The notes beneath the pieces were generated by a model, which saw nothing but the letters and a program-made list of their open reading frames with translations, had not been told where the DNA came from and did no database searches. A program made the position numbers and the translations under genes. This document shows positions 55,146 through 63,449 of a DNA stretch of 64,000 nucleotides, piece by piece. Source of the stretch: an uncultured Bizionia sp. (GTDB lineage: Bacteria; Bacteroidota; Bacteroidia; Flavobacteriales; Flavobacteriaceae). Position 1 is the stretch's first letter. The number at the start of each line of letters is the position of its first letter. The stretch is taken from NCBI GenBank assembly GCA_947496215.1, contig CANMCF010000001.1:603641-667640 (forward strand), written 5' to 3'.

Positions 55146-55159
55146 TCGCAAATAAGCAA

Positions 55160-55167
55160 TATCTTTG
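55160..55167 (+). promoter_or_regulatory. -7 box for ribB
   Basis: TATCTTTG, a perfect match, 20 bases before the ribB ATG and 14 bases after the previous stop, giving ribB its own short transcript. No FMN riboswitch fits in this space. Confidence 0.6.
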
Positions 55168-55187
55168 CTTAACTAAAAATCATTACA

Positions 55188-56339
55188 ATGATTACCAAAA
55201 CCGAACATAAAGTGGAGTCCAAACTCAATACCATACAAGAAGCCATAAACGACATAAAAGCAGGTAAGATCATTATAGTCGTGGATGATGAAGATAGGGA
55301 GAATGAAGGAGACTTCCTTGCCGCTGCCGAATTGGTTACCCCAGAAATGATAAACTTTATGGCAACCTATGGTCGTGGATTGATTTGTGCACCATTGACA
55401 GAAACTCGTTGCAAGGAATTGGGCTTGCATATGATGGTAAGAAACAATACCGACCCTATGGAAACGGCATTCACCGTTTCCGTGGATTTAAAGGGAAACG
55501 GAGTAACCACAGGAATTTCCGCCAGTGATAGATCTCATACCATAAAGGCATTGGTAAACCCTGATACCAAGCCTTTCGATTTGGCTCGTCCAGGTCATAT
55601 TTTTCCTTTGGTAGCAAAAGAAGGTGGTGTATTGAGACGTACAGGGCACACCGAAGCAGCCATAGACTTTGCCCGTTTGGCTGGTTTGAAACCTGCAGGA
55701 GTGATTGTAGAAATCATGAACGAGGATGGTACGATGGCTAGATTGCCCCAACTTATGGAAGTAGCCAAGAAATTCGATTTGAAAATTGTTTCCATAGAGG
55801 ATTTGGTAGCCTATAGAATGGATCATGATTCCTTGATTGACAAAAAGGAGGATTTCAACATTGAGACACGTTTTGGAAGATTTAGATTGAGAGCCTACCA
55901 ACAAACAACCAACAATCAAGTACACATTGCCTTGACAAAAGGAGATTGGACAACAAATGAGCACGTTTTAACGCGTATAAACTCTACTTTGGTCAACAAT
56001 GACATATTGGGTACACTTACCAACAATGCCGATCAGAAATTGGATGATATGATAAGTGTCATAAACAAGGAAGGAAAAGGTGCCATACTATTCATAAACC
56101 AACAAGCCCAGTCCTTGAACCTATTGAAGCGTCTAAGTCTTTTAAAGGCATCACAAAAAGAAAATGAAGTAGTAAAGGCTCCAGCCATTAAAATGGATGA
56201 TAGGGACTTTGGCATCGGTGCGCAAATATTGCACGATTTGAACATACACAAGTTGAAATTGATTTCCAATGCAGAGCACACCAAGCGTGTTGGTATGATA
56301 GGTTATGGTTTGGAGATCGTAGATTACGTCTCTTACTAA
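55188..56339 (+). CDS. ribB: 3,4-dihydroxy-2-butanone 4-phosphate synthase with degenerate RibA domain
   Basis: A 383-residue protein. Residues 15-210 are RibB: VDDEDRENEGDFLAAAE, GRGLICAPLT, DRSHTIKAL, GHIFPLVAKEGGVLRRTGHTEAA (split) and EIMNEDGTMAR motifs, so it should convert ribulose 5-phosphate in riboflavin synthesis. Residues 215-383 align with GTP cyclohydrolase II, but all three zinc-binding cysteines of RibA are lost: the usual RVHSECLTGD reads RINSTLVNND, the RCDCG segment reads LTNNADQ, and GRGIGL reads AQSLNL. The domain is therefore almost certainly non-catalytic. A separate ribA is expected elsewhere. Confidence 0.9.
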   Translation: MITKTEHKVESKLNTIQEAINDIKAGKIIIVVDDEDRENEGDFLAAAELVTPEMINFMATYGRGLICAPLTETRCKELGLHMMVRNNTDPMETAFTVSVDLKGNGVTTGISASDRSHTIKALVNPDTKPFDLARPGHIFPLVAKEGGVLRRTGHTEAAIDFARLAGLKPAGVIVEIMNEDGTMARLPQLMEVAKKFDLKIVSIEDLVAYRMDHDSLIDKKEDFNIETRFGRFRLRAYQQTTNNQVHIALTKGDWTTNEHVLTRINSTLVNNDILGTLTNNADQKLDDMISVINKEGKGAILFINQQAQSLNLLKRLSLLKASQKENEVVKAPAIKMDDRDFGIGAQILHDLNIHKLKLISNAEHTKRVGMIGYGLEIVDYVSY

Positions 56340-56374
56340 CGCTTATGAAGTTTGTACATGGATTTCATTCCAAA

Positions 56375-56414
56375 TAAAAAAGAGGCAAGTTTTTGAAACT
56401 TGCCTCTTTTTTTA
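56375..56414. terminator. bidirectional terminator
   Basis: AAAAAAGAGGCAAGTTT paired with AAACTTGCCTCTTTTTTT (56375-56413) is a strong stem with A and T runs on both sides, between ribB and the convergent DUF3857 gene. Confidence 0.9.
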
Positions 56415-56437
56415 TTCAAAAACTCGTTTGAGTCCAA

Positions 56438-59400
56438 TCAAATGGATTTATACCCTATGAAAGCTTCCTCTGCCTCCAGAATTTGTTTGACGTAAGCTTT
56501 GAACTCCAAATAATCTTCAGGTGCGATACGCTCCAATTGTGGATTAGAGTTTATGGACACCTGCAAATGATTATTCTTCACAAGCTCGAAAGTCATACTG
56601 TAAGTATGATTTTTGAATTTCAAATCCACATTGTCCGGAATCTCCGTAAACTGTTGATTGTCTTCTATGAAAATGTCGTATGTCGTATAATACTCATCCA
56701 TATTCTCATATTGGATGTAATCTATCTCATAAGCTCTCTTTTCCAAGCTTATTATTGGACTGGTGTAGGGATTCGAAATAATTGGCAATTGCAATATGCT
56801 TGTCTTCCCTATTTTGCTCGGTTTCTTGTCTATGGTAATGTTTGCCGAGTATTTTATGATTTTGTCGTTTTCGATGCTTTCGATGTTGGTAAGCTCGTTA
56901 AGGGTGAAGTCATCCTTCAATCTGCCATCGAAATCATCATATATGGATTTTTTCACAACTTCTGCATTGGGTTCCGAGAATACACTGGAGTAGTATGAAT
57001 TTATATGTCCAGAATATTCTGTATCCACATCCATTTCAATCTTGTCGACACCCAACTTAAGTTTTAACCTGTTCTTGGATATTGCTTGCTCTCTAGAGAC
57101 ACCATTCAATTTGAACAAATCATAATCATTCGTTTGATTGAAATTGATCGGAATTTCCAAACCTGTGGCTCCTCTCAATGAGTTTGGCAACGATTTGTAC
57201 GGCAAATATTTATCTGTAAGCTCCAGAAATTGATCCTTGCCATCTATCTTCACCTTGGCAATGCAGTGATTGAAATCCGTGCTTGGTAGCACCAAACTGT
57301 TGTTTCCATAATCCGAAGTCAAGATGAGTACCAAGTTTGCTTTCAACTCCGCCTTCTTCGCCAGTGTCACGAATACTGTAGAGAAATCTTTACAATCTCC
57401 CAAGCTCGTTTTTATGGTCTTTGCCGGTTTTTGAGGTACATATCCACTTTGTCTGAAACTGACGTAGCTATATGTGAAATTGTTTCTTATGTAATTGTAT
57501 ATGCTTTTGGAACGTTCGTCTTCACTTAGAGACTCATATCCTTTAGGAAAGATTTCATTGAATGCTTTTTCCACCGTGGAATCGTATTCCATCCTCGATC
57601 TTACCAAATCGGAATACCAAGTAGAGATTTCGTTCCAATCTTTAATGGTACTTACGTGAATGTATTCTGCAATGTCAACATCACTAGGCATGTAACTTTC
57701 TCCTTGTTCTAGGCCTGGATTGTCTTTCTTGGACCATTCGTACAATGTAAATTCTCCCTTGCTCGTAATCTTTGGTTTGGAGTCTCCATTTACATTCTTG
57801 AACTTGATGTCATGGTTTTTCGGTGTTATTATCTTTAAAGTGGATTGAACCGTTGGATGGAAAGAGCCAAGCATGAAGCGATCTGTGTAAGCGTCATAAA
57901 AACGACCACTTTTCGAAAAGGAGTTTTCATAATCCAAATAGATGACATCTCCAATGGAAAGCCCGTTGAACACAAGGTTGGATCTATTCTTATCCGCTGG
58001 GACTATGCTTTTGTTCTTTTTTACTATTTCGGATTTTATGATGTTGTAGTTTCCAGACAATCCAAGGTTGTATTCCTTGAAACGCTCTATCCCATTATCC
58101 GAAGTGATCTCATAGATGAATACATTTCTATAATTACCTCCTCCGTCACCATATAGCTCCACAGCCGTATTGTCCATTAGGATATTGAAGCCATAGTTAT
58201 TGCTTTCTATCTTGCCTCTTGTCTCCTGTATGTAGTCATAAGCATCTTCTATTACCAATTCTGTAAGAAAGTTCGGTTGATTCTTCAGGTCTTTTATCTT
58301 CTTGCGCAAGGATCTATAGTTGCTATTGTGCCTCAAAGATTCCTCATACGCCTTTATGGCTTCTTCCTTCTTCCCCATCTGCAACAATGCATCTCCCTTG
58401 TACTCGTGAAGCGTAAAGGAGTACGGAAAGTTTTCGATGCCTTTTTCTATGTACTCCAAAGAGGATTCATATTTTTGGTAGCCATGCAACTTCCTTATTA
58501 TCCTTTTGAGGTAACCATTGTTGGTTTCGAAATAATCGATGTTCTTCTTTATCACGTTCAAAGCCCCTTTCTTGTCCCCTTTTTTGTCATAGTATGCAGA
58601 CAATTGGGACTCGATACCGTATGACCAATGATCCTTGCTGAAGTTCTCCAACAATTTTATGGCTTTGCCCTCTTCTTCAAAGAGAGAAGCATACAAGGGA
58701 GCAAACTTCAACATTAAATCCGTGTTTCCATCCAACTCCTTTATGAGTTGGTCCAGGTTCTTCTTGACCTTTGCTATGTTTTCTTGTCTGGCATTATACA
58801 TAAAATCTGCCGTAATCTGTATCATTTCAAGATCTATGGTCTTTTTCAACAATTTCAAGAAGTCCTCCAATTCCACCAAGGTCATTCTTCCCAACTGTTC
58901 GTAATCTGTAACCTTCAACAAAATTGGATAATAATAGTTTGGATCATCCAATTCTATGTTCTTGTTCAATTCCTCTATGGAGGTATAGTCCTCCTCGAAG
59001 GTATAGACGTTAACCAATAGGGCTCTCAACAATGAACTCTTCGGATATTTTTCCAAATAAGGCTCTAAAACCAACTTGGCTTCTTCATATTTAGAGTTTC
59101 TGAAATAAGCATTTATCAAACAATAGGCATAGAAGAAATCATTTGGATTTTCTTCAACCTTCCTTTTAAAGAAGCTTTCGAATTCATTTTTGACTACTTC
59201 CGGAGCAATCTCACCCAACGTACTCTTGTTATATGGAGAATATTCGGAACTACTCTTCAATGTGGTATTGTAAGAACCATCCAAGTTAAAAGGTGTTATT
59301 ATGAAATAGCTACCATACCCACTTTCTGCATTTTTAAACAAAAGCCTGTTGTTCCCCTTTGGAATTTTTACCTTGACTTGATATCCATTCAAATCCGTGA

Positions 59401-60193
59401 TGACATCTTGGGTGTTTTCATAAATCAACACGTCGTTCAACCATAATTTGAAGGCAGAGCCGTTGCCAATTCGCAAGACAACCTCCTCGTCTTGGGTTGC
59501 CGTTATGAATGATTGTGCATAATGCACGCCCTTGCCATATTCTTCCTGACTTGTGAAAAACTGATAGGCATCGTTGGTGTGCTTTGCCACATACCAATTT
59601 ACCAACCCATTGCTTTCCGCATTGAATGGGCTATTGGATTGAGCCTTGCTTTCCGGATCGTAAACACGATCCAATCCGCTTTTGTTCAAATTTTCGAAAA
59701 CACCACAATATTGCCAATTCTTGAATGCCTTCATCTCTCCCATGGCCTCCGTGTATTGTTTCAAATCGTTGGAATACCTTGCTATAACTCCATTTAAATA
59801 CAATATGGCATCCTTGATCGTGGTATTGCTCAAATTGGAATTGCTTATGGCTTCAACCTTTTTCTTGACACTTTCATTGAATCCAGTATCCAAATAGGAT
59901 GTGAAGACGTAACCTTCATTCCATAGGGCATATAGATAATATTCGTATTCCTCCTTTGAAACAAAAGACTTCAAAAAATCAGGATTCTCCTTGAAAAGCC
60001 CATTTTCTTGCCTCAATATCTCGTAAATGACAAGATCTTTTATTTGGTTCTCTTTATTTTTCTTGCCTTTGTAGATTTTGGTTGCTGCCTCTCTATCGTT
60101 ATTCAACAGAGCAGTCCAAAAATCGGAATATCCATCCTGCGCAAAAGCAAAGTTAAGACAGAACAAAGAAAGCAATAGCAGTAATTTTCTCAT
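56438..60193 (-). CDS. giant DUF3857/transglutaminase-like exported protein
   Basis: A 1251-residue exported protein: signal peptide (to about 19, FAFAQ), then TPR-like helical repeats from about 350-640, a DUF3857 beta domain around 650-880, and a transglutaminase-like fold with Cys934 in LGDCKDFSTVF, His in STDFNHCIAKV, and Asp in LELTDKYLPY as the triad. A C-terminal DUF2569/DUF3858-like beta region ends it. Proteins of this architecture are common in Bacteroidota; their function is not settled, but an envelope peptidase or amidase activity is often proposed. It starts at 60193 and is followed by the ribB terminator. Confidence 0.85.
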   Translation of the reverse strand: MRKLLLLLSLFCLNFAFAQDGYSDFWTALLNNDREAATKIYKGKKNKENQIKDLVIYEILRQENGLFKENPDFLKSFVSKEEYEYYLYALWNEGYVFTSYLDTGFNESVKKKVEAISNSNLSNTTIKDAILYLNGVIARYSNDLKQYTEAMGEMKAFKNWQYCGVFENLNKSGLDRVYDPESKAQSNSPFNAESNGLVNWYVAKHTNDAYQFFTSQEEYGKGVHYAQSFITATQDEEVVLRIGNGSAFKLWLNDVLIYENTQDVITDLNGYQVKVKIPKGNNRLLFKNAESGYGSYFIITPFNLDGSYNTTLKSSSEYSPYNKSTLGEIAPEVVKNEFESFFKRKVEENPNDFFYAYCLINAYFRNSKYEEAKLVLEPYLEKYPKSSLLRALLVNVYTFEEDYTSIEELNKNIELDDPNYYYPILLKVTDYEQLGRMTLVELEDFLKLLKKTIDLEMIQITADFMYNARQENIAKVKKNLDQLIKELDGNTDLMLKFAPLYASLFEEEGKAIKLLENFSKDHWSYGIESQLSAYYDKKGDKKGALNVIKKNIDYFETNNGYLKRIIRKLHGYQKYESSLEYIEKGIENFPYSFTLHEYKGDALLQMGKKEEAIKAYEESLRHNSNYRSLRKKIKDLKNQPNFLTELVIEDAYDYIQETRGKIESNNYGFNILMDNTAVELYGDGGGNYRNVFIYEITSDNGIERFKEYNLGLSGNYNIIKSEIVKKNKSIVPADKNRSNLVFNGLSIGDVIYLDYENSFSKSGRFYDAYTDRFMLGSFHPTVQSTLKIITPKNHDIKFKNVNGDSKPKITSKGEFTLYEWSKKDNPGLEQGESYMPSDVDIAEYIHVSTIKDWNEISTWYSDLVRSRMEYDSTVEKAFNEIFPKGYESLSEDERSKSIYNYIRNNFTYSYVSFRQSGYVPQKPAKTIKTSLGDCKDFSTVFVTLAKKAELKANLVLILTSDYGNNSLVLPSTDFNHCIAKVKIDGKDQFLELTDKYLPYKSLPNSLRGATGLEIPINFNQTNDYDLFKLNGVSREQAISKNRLKLKLGVDKIEMDVDTEYSGHINSYYSSVFSEPNAEVVKKSIYDDFDGRLKDDFTLNELTNIESIENDKIIKYSANITIDKKPSKIGKTSILQLPIISNPYTSPIISLEKRAYEIDYIQYENMDEYYTTYDIFIEDNQQFTEIPDNVDLKFKNHTYSMTFELVKNNHLQVSINSNPQLERIAPEDYLEFKAYVKQILEAEEAFIGYKSI

Positions 60194-60230
60194 GTAGGGT
60201 TTATTAGTGTTAATAGTTTTAGGATTATCT

Positions 60231-61424
60231 TTAAATTGAAGCCTTGATGACTTCTACCATTTTTTCGGCACGAGCATTGACCTCCTCCTCAGTCCAGGAC
60301 AATTTTATCAATGCCGAAACATTGCGACCTATATAATGATCCGACTGCTCATAGGCATTGGATGAAATTTTTTCCAAGCCTTTCTTTATCTCGGTAGAAA
60401 CCGGGTATAACGATGTCGCATTCTTCAGGTGGTCCCATTTACGCACATAATGCCAATTATTGTCGTAATAGTGAAAACATACATCTATTCCGTTTTCCTT
60501 GAATCCTTTCGATGCCTTTCTTGCCGATTCCAAATCTGGCAAGAAGAAATTCAGGAAGGCGTAACTTTCTTCCCCTCCTTCCGGTACGGTTCTAAAAGTG
60601 ACCTCTGGAATTTGTGACAATGCCGCTCTTATAATGGTATAGTTTTGTTTCTGAACTTCCAAAAATTCAGGTAAACGCTTAATTTGTGCCAAACCAACAG
60701 CTGCATGCAATTCTGAAATTCTGAAATTATATCCTAGAAATGGATGTGTTTCCGCTCCTCTATCATTTCCTTCATGGTCATGACCATGATCGCTATAGTG
60801 GTCCGTATTAATGTAATAATCCTTATTGTTCGTAATGACCGCGCCTCCTTCTCCACAAGTAATCGTCTTGACGAAGTCGAATGAAAAACATCCCAAGTCC
60901 CCGATGCTACCCAGTGGTTTCTCTTTGTAAATCCCACCAATTGCTTGACAGGCATCCTCTACAAGCAACAATCCATTGGTCTTGCATATTTTCTGCAATG
61001 CATCCATATTTCCCATGCTACCACACATTTGCACCACCATTACGGCTTTTGTTTTCGGTGTGATTGCGTTTGCTACCGCTTTGGGATCCAATGTCAACGT
61101 GTCGTCGATATCTACCAATACGGGAATGGCTCCTAACATTATGATGGCTTCAAAACTGGCCACGAAGGTAAATGTGGGCATGATGACTTCGTCTCCAGCT
61201 CCTACTCCTGCTGCAGCCAAGGCAACGGACACGGCTGCTGTACCACTAGACACCAATTGCGCGTGTTCTGTCTTAAATACTCGTTGTAATTCCTCTTCTA
61301 GAGACTTTGCCTTCCAATGCCCATTTCGCATTCCGTCAAAGCCATATCTCATTAGTACTCCGTTGTCTAAGACATCTTGTACTTCTTTACATTCTTGTTC
61401 TCCAAAGCGTTCAAATCCTGGCAT
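60231..61424 (-). CDS. DegT/DnrJ/EryC1/StrS-family aminotransferase
   Basis: A 397-residue PLP enzyme that usually aminates keto-sugar nucleotides for surface polysaccharides or antibiotics. PLP Lys186 lies in GCFSFDFVKTITCGEGG; other markers are SSGTAAVSVALAAAG, GAGDEVIMPTFTFVA, EDACQAIGG and SDHGHDHEGNDRGAE. No sugar-modifying or glycosyltransferase genes are next to it, so the pathway is not clear. It starts 37 bases upstream of the DUF3857 gene, same strand; co-transcription is possible. Confidence 0.88.
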   Translation of the reverse strand: MPGFERFGEQECKEVQDVLDNGVLMRYGFDGMRNGHWKAKSLEEELQRVFKTEHAQLVSSGTAAVSVALAAAGVGAGDEVIMPTFTFVASFEAIIMLGAIPVLVDIDDTLTLDPKAVANAITPKTKAVMVVQMCGSMGNMDALQKICKTNGLLLVEDACQAIGGIYKEKPLGSIGDLGCFSFDFVKTITCGEGGAVITNNKDYYINTDHYSDHGHDHEGNDRGAETHPFLGYNFRISELHAAVGLAQIKRLPEFLEVQKQNYTIIRAALSQIPEVTFRTVPEGGEESYAFLNFFLPDLESARKASKGFKENGIDVCFHYYDNNWHYVRKWDHLKNATSLYPVSTEIKKGLEKISSNAYEQSDHYIGRNVSALIKLSWTEEEVNARAEKMVEVIKASI

Positions 61425-61450
61425 TCTTTTTATATAATAGGTTATGACAT

Positions 61451-61458
61451 CAAAACTA
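61451..61458 (-). promoter_or_regulatory. -7 box for the aminotransferase gene
   Basis: On the minus strand TAGTTTTG, a TAnnTTTG match, 27 bases before the ATG at 61424. No TTG at the right -33 distance. Confidence 0.45.
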
Positions 61459-61478
61459 ACGGAAATTAGTCAATAAAA

Positions 61479-61508
61479 AAAGCCTCCAAACTCAAGTTTG
61501 GAGGCTTT
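61479..61508 (-). terminator. intrinsic terminator
   Basis: A 14-bp perfect stem (AAAGCCTCCAAACT, 61479-61492, with 61495-61508) around two bases, ending in a T-run on the minus strand. It lies just after the thioredoxin-like gene. Confidence 0.85.
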
Positions 61509-61524
61509 ATGGAATATTGTTCTT

Positions 61525-61986
61525 CTAGTAGTTTTCCAAAATGGAGTCTATGAAGGTAAAATGCCTATCTGTTTCTCTTAAAAAAGTATATCCGGACAAC
61601 TCGCCAATGACATTCAATTTTTCATTGAGCGCCACTATATTGGGGTATCCTCCTTTTTTATTGTACTTGCCTACCAGAACCTTGTTCTTCTTTCTTTGTT
61701 CCTCCGTAATGATATCCATTCGTCTCGGCATGTCCACCATCAACAAGACGAATTTCTTGGACTTTTCCTCAAAGGTCTTCGAATTGAAAAAGTCTTGCTT
61801 CAAGGATTTGCATGGTGGACACCAATCGCTTCCCGTAAAATACATCAAGATCGGTTTTTTTGTAGCCATCGATTCTTTCTTGGCTTCTTCCAGATCCGTC
61901 AACCAGGAAAGGTTGGATAGTTCCTCTTCTTGAGAAAAGCCTTGTATGGAAATACAAAGCACCAGTAGTAACATTATCTTTTTCAT
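61525..61986 (-). CDS. exported thioredoxin-like protein
   Basis: A 153-residue protein with signal peptide (ends GFSQ) and a Thioredoxin_7-type fold with active site GSDWCPPCKSLK (Cys56, Cys59). Periplasmic thiol-disulfide reductase or chaperone. The longer frame from 62004 adds MTTFKD before MKKIMLLL; the ATG at 61986 gives the proper signal. It is monocistronic, between the terminator at 61479 and the nitroreductase gene. Confidence 0.85.
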   Translation of the reverse strand: MKKIMLLLVLCISIQGFSQEEELSNLSWLTDLEEAKKESMATKKPILMYFTGSDWCPPCKSLKQDFFNSKTFEEKSKKFVLLMVDMPRRMDIITEEQRKKNKVLVGKYNKKGGYPNIVALNEKLNVIGELSGYTFLRETDRHFTFIDSILENY

Positions 61987-62063
61987 ATCCTTAAAAGTCG
62001 TCAATTATTATTGCAATAATATGGTTTTTATTTAAATAACAAGAATCTTGCCAAGATATTGTG

Positions 62064-62693
62064 TCACAATACAATAATCGACTCTTCAACTGTCTTTCTC
62101 ACCTTTTTGAAACTCGCAAACATATCATCCTCAGCACGGTAACCTATTGGCATCACCAAAACCGATTTCAACCCTTTGGTTTCAAAATCCAACAACTCAT
62201 CATATTGTTTCGGAGAAAACCCCTCCATTGGACAAGTATCCACTCCTTCCACCGCACAAACCGTCAACAGGTTTCCCATAGTCAAATAGGCTTGCTTGGT
62301 CGCCCAACTCTCAATCAATTCCTGAGGTTTGGATTCAAAGTCCTCAATGAGAAACTCCCTGAAACTGGACAAAATGTTATCTGGAGTCTGCCTAATCTCC
62401 TTTATACGCTCAAAATACGTCTCGATGTATGTCTTGTCTATTTCTGTTTCTATGCAAAATACCAATATGTGGGACGCTTGTGCCACTTGTTGTTGTTGCA
62501 TCGAATGTTCCACCAGCTGCTTTTGCAACTCCTTGTTGCTTATCACCACCAATTTCAATGGTTGCAACCCATAGGAGGTAGCCGTCAGGTTAAACGCCTT
62601 GTATATGGTTTGCAACTTCTCTTCTGAAACCATTTTGTCCTCATCAAAACTCTTTGTGGCATAACGCCATTCCAAATGCTCTATTATATCCAT
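62064..62693 (-). CDS. nitroreductase-family NAD(P)H oxidoreductase
   Basis: A 209-residue FMN enzyme of the NfsB-like nitroreductase group. Markers: WRYATKSFDED at the N-terminus (FMN-binding Arg/Ser), LTATSYGLQPLKLVVI, WATKQAYLTMGN and the VDTCPMEGF segment. Physiological substrate (quinones, nitro compounds or others) is not shown by sequence. It is divergent from the thioesterase, and each has a -7 box in the 84-base gap. Confidence 0.9.
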   Translation of the reverse strand: MDIIEHLEWRYATKSFDEDKMVSEEKLQTIYKAFNLTATSYGLQPLKLVVISNKELQKQLVEHSMQQQQVAQASHILVFCIETEIDKTYIETYFERIKEIRQTPDNILSSFREFLIEDFESKPQELIESWATKQAYLTMGNLLTVCAVEGVDTCPMEGFSPKQYDELLDFETKGLKSVLVMPIGYRAEDDMFASFKKVRKTVEESIIVL

Positions 62694-62702
62694 TAATACA
62701 TA

Positions 62703-62710
62703 TATCTTTG
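62703..62710 (+). promoter_or_regulatory. -7 box facing the thioesterase
   Basis: TATCTTTG, perfect match, on the plus strand 67 bases before the thioesterase ATG at 62778. Only two bases separate it from the minus-strand box at 62713. Confidence 0.5.
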
Positions 62711-62712
62711 TG

Positions 62713-62720
62713 CAAAAATA
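62713..62720 (-). promoter_or_regulatory. -7 box facing the nitroreductase
   Basis: On the minus strand TATTTTTG, a perfect TAnnTTTG match, 20 bases before the nitroreductase ATG at 62693. Confidence 0.55.
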
Positions 62721-62777
62721 ATACTTGCTTCCAAACTATGGAACCAAACTGCAATAATAAAAAGTTATACTACCATT

Positions 62778-63167
62778 ATGATATTAACAGATGAACTGAT
62801 CAAAGCTTCCGAAACCAAAATTTTCAAAGCCATCTTCCCCAACACGACCAACCACTACAATACACTTTTTGGAGGAACTGCATTGCATATGATGGATGAA
62901 GCTTCTTTTATATGTGCTACACGTTTCAGTAGAAAAAAGGTAGTGACGATCTCTACGGACAAAATTGACTTCACCAAGCCCATTCCAGAAGGTACCATCG
63001 TGGAACTCGTGGCAAAGGTAAACAAGATCGGGCGTACGAGTTGCGTCGTGAAAGTAGACATCTACATGGAAAAAATGTACAGCAAATCGCGCGAATTGTC
63101 TGTTACTGGGTTCTTTACATTTGTTGCGGTAAATGAAGAGATGAAACCCATACCGATCTTGGATTAA
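62778..63167 (+). CDS. acyl-CoA thioesterase (hotdog fold)
   Basis: A 129-residue hotdog-fold thioesterase of the YciA/cytosolic acyl-CoA hydrolase type. The N-terminal half carries NHYNTLFGGTALHMMDEA with the catalytic Asp region, and VVTISTDKIDFTKPIPEGTIVEL is the usual second-strand block. Hydrolyses acyl-CoA to free acid and CoA. Length is normal; it ends 94 bases before the tRNA-Ser gene, whose promoter begins 27 bases after the stop. Confidence 0.9.
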   Translation: MILTDELIKASETKIFKAIFPNTTNHYNTLFGGTALHMMDEASFICATRFSRKKVVTISTDKIDFTKPIPEGTIVELVAKVNKIGRTSCVVKVDIYMEKMYSKSRELSVTGFFTFVAVNEEMKPIPILD

Positions 63168-63194
63168 AAAAATCAAAAAAAAAGTTTTTTTTCT

Positions 63195-63225
63195 TTGATA
63201 AGAACCAAAAAGGGTCTTATATTTG
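63195..63225 (+). promoter_or_regulatory. promoter of tRNA-Ser
   Basis: TTG (63195-63197), a 20-base spacer, then TATATTTG (63218-63225): complete match to the Bacteroidota consensus. Transcript start is predicted about 63232, 30 bases before the mature tRNA 5' end. Confidence 0.8.
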
Positions 63226-63261
63226 CACCCGCATTCAGGGAATACCTGATGAGACACTCAA

Positions 63262-63346
63262 GGAGAAATGGCAGAGTGGTCGAATGCGGCAGTCTTGAAA
63301 ACTGTTGAGGGTCACACCTCCGGGGGTTCGAATCCCTCTTTCTCCG
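63262..63346 (+). tRNA. tRNA-Ser (anticodon UGA)
   Basis: An 85-base type-II tRNA. Acceptor GGAGAAA (63262-63268) pairs with TTTCTCC (63339-63345), discriminator G at 63346. The anticodon loop CTTGAAA gives TGA, flanked by the stem GCAGT/ACTGT. The long variable arm and the GGTTCGAATCC T-loop region are present. CCA is not encoded. Confidence 0.95.
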
Positions 63347-63355
63347 CATAAATTA

Positions 63356-63387
63356 AATGCTTCACAACATAGTTGTGGAGCATTTTT
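63356..63387 (+). terminator. terminator after tRNA-Ser
   Basis: AATGCTTCACAAC (63356-63368) pairs with GTTGTGGAGCATT (63372-63384), one G-U, around ATA, followed by TTTT. Confidence 0.85.
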
Positions 63388-63417
63388 TGATTTTAGATGC
63401 GTTGATAATCTAATTCT

Positions 63418-63437
63418 GGATCAAGACGGATCAAGAC
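63418..63437. repeat. two tandem 10-bp repeats at the IS flank
   Basis: GGATCAAGAC occurs twice in direct succession (63418-63427, 63428-63437), 13 bases before the transposase stop on the minus strand. It may be at or near the end of the insertion sequence. Confidence 0.6.
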
Positions 63438-63449
63438 CAATTGTTGTGT

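Noticed and set aside
55146..55187. FMN riboswitch before ribB
   Set aside because: Only 42 bases lie between the two genes, and they contain the -7 box.
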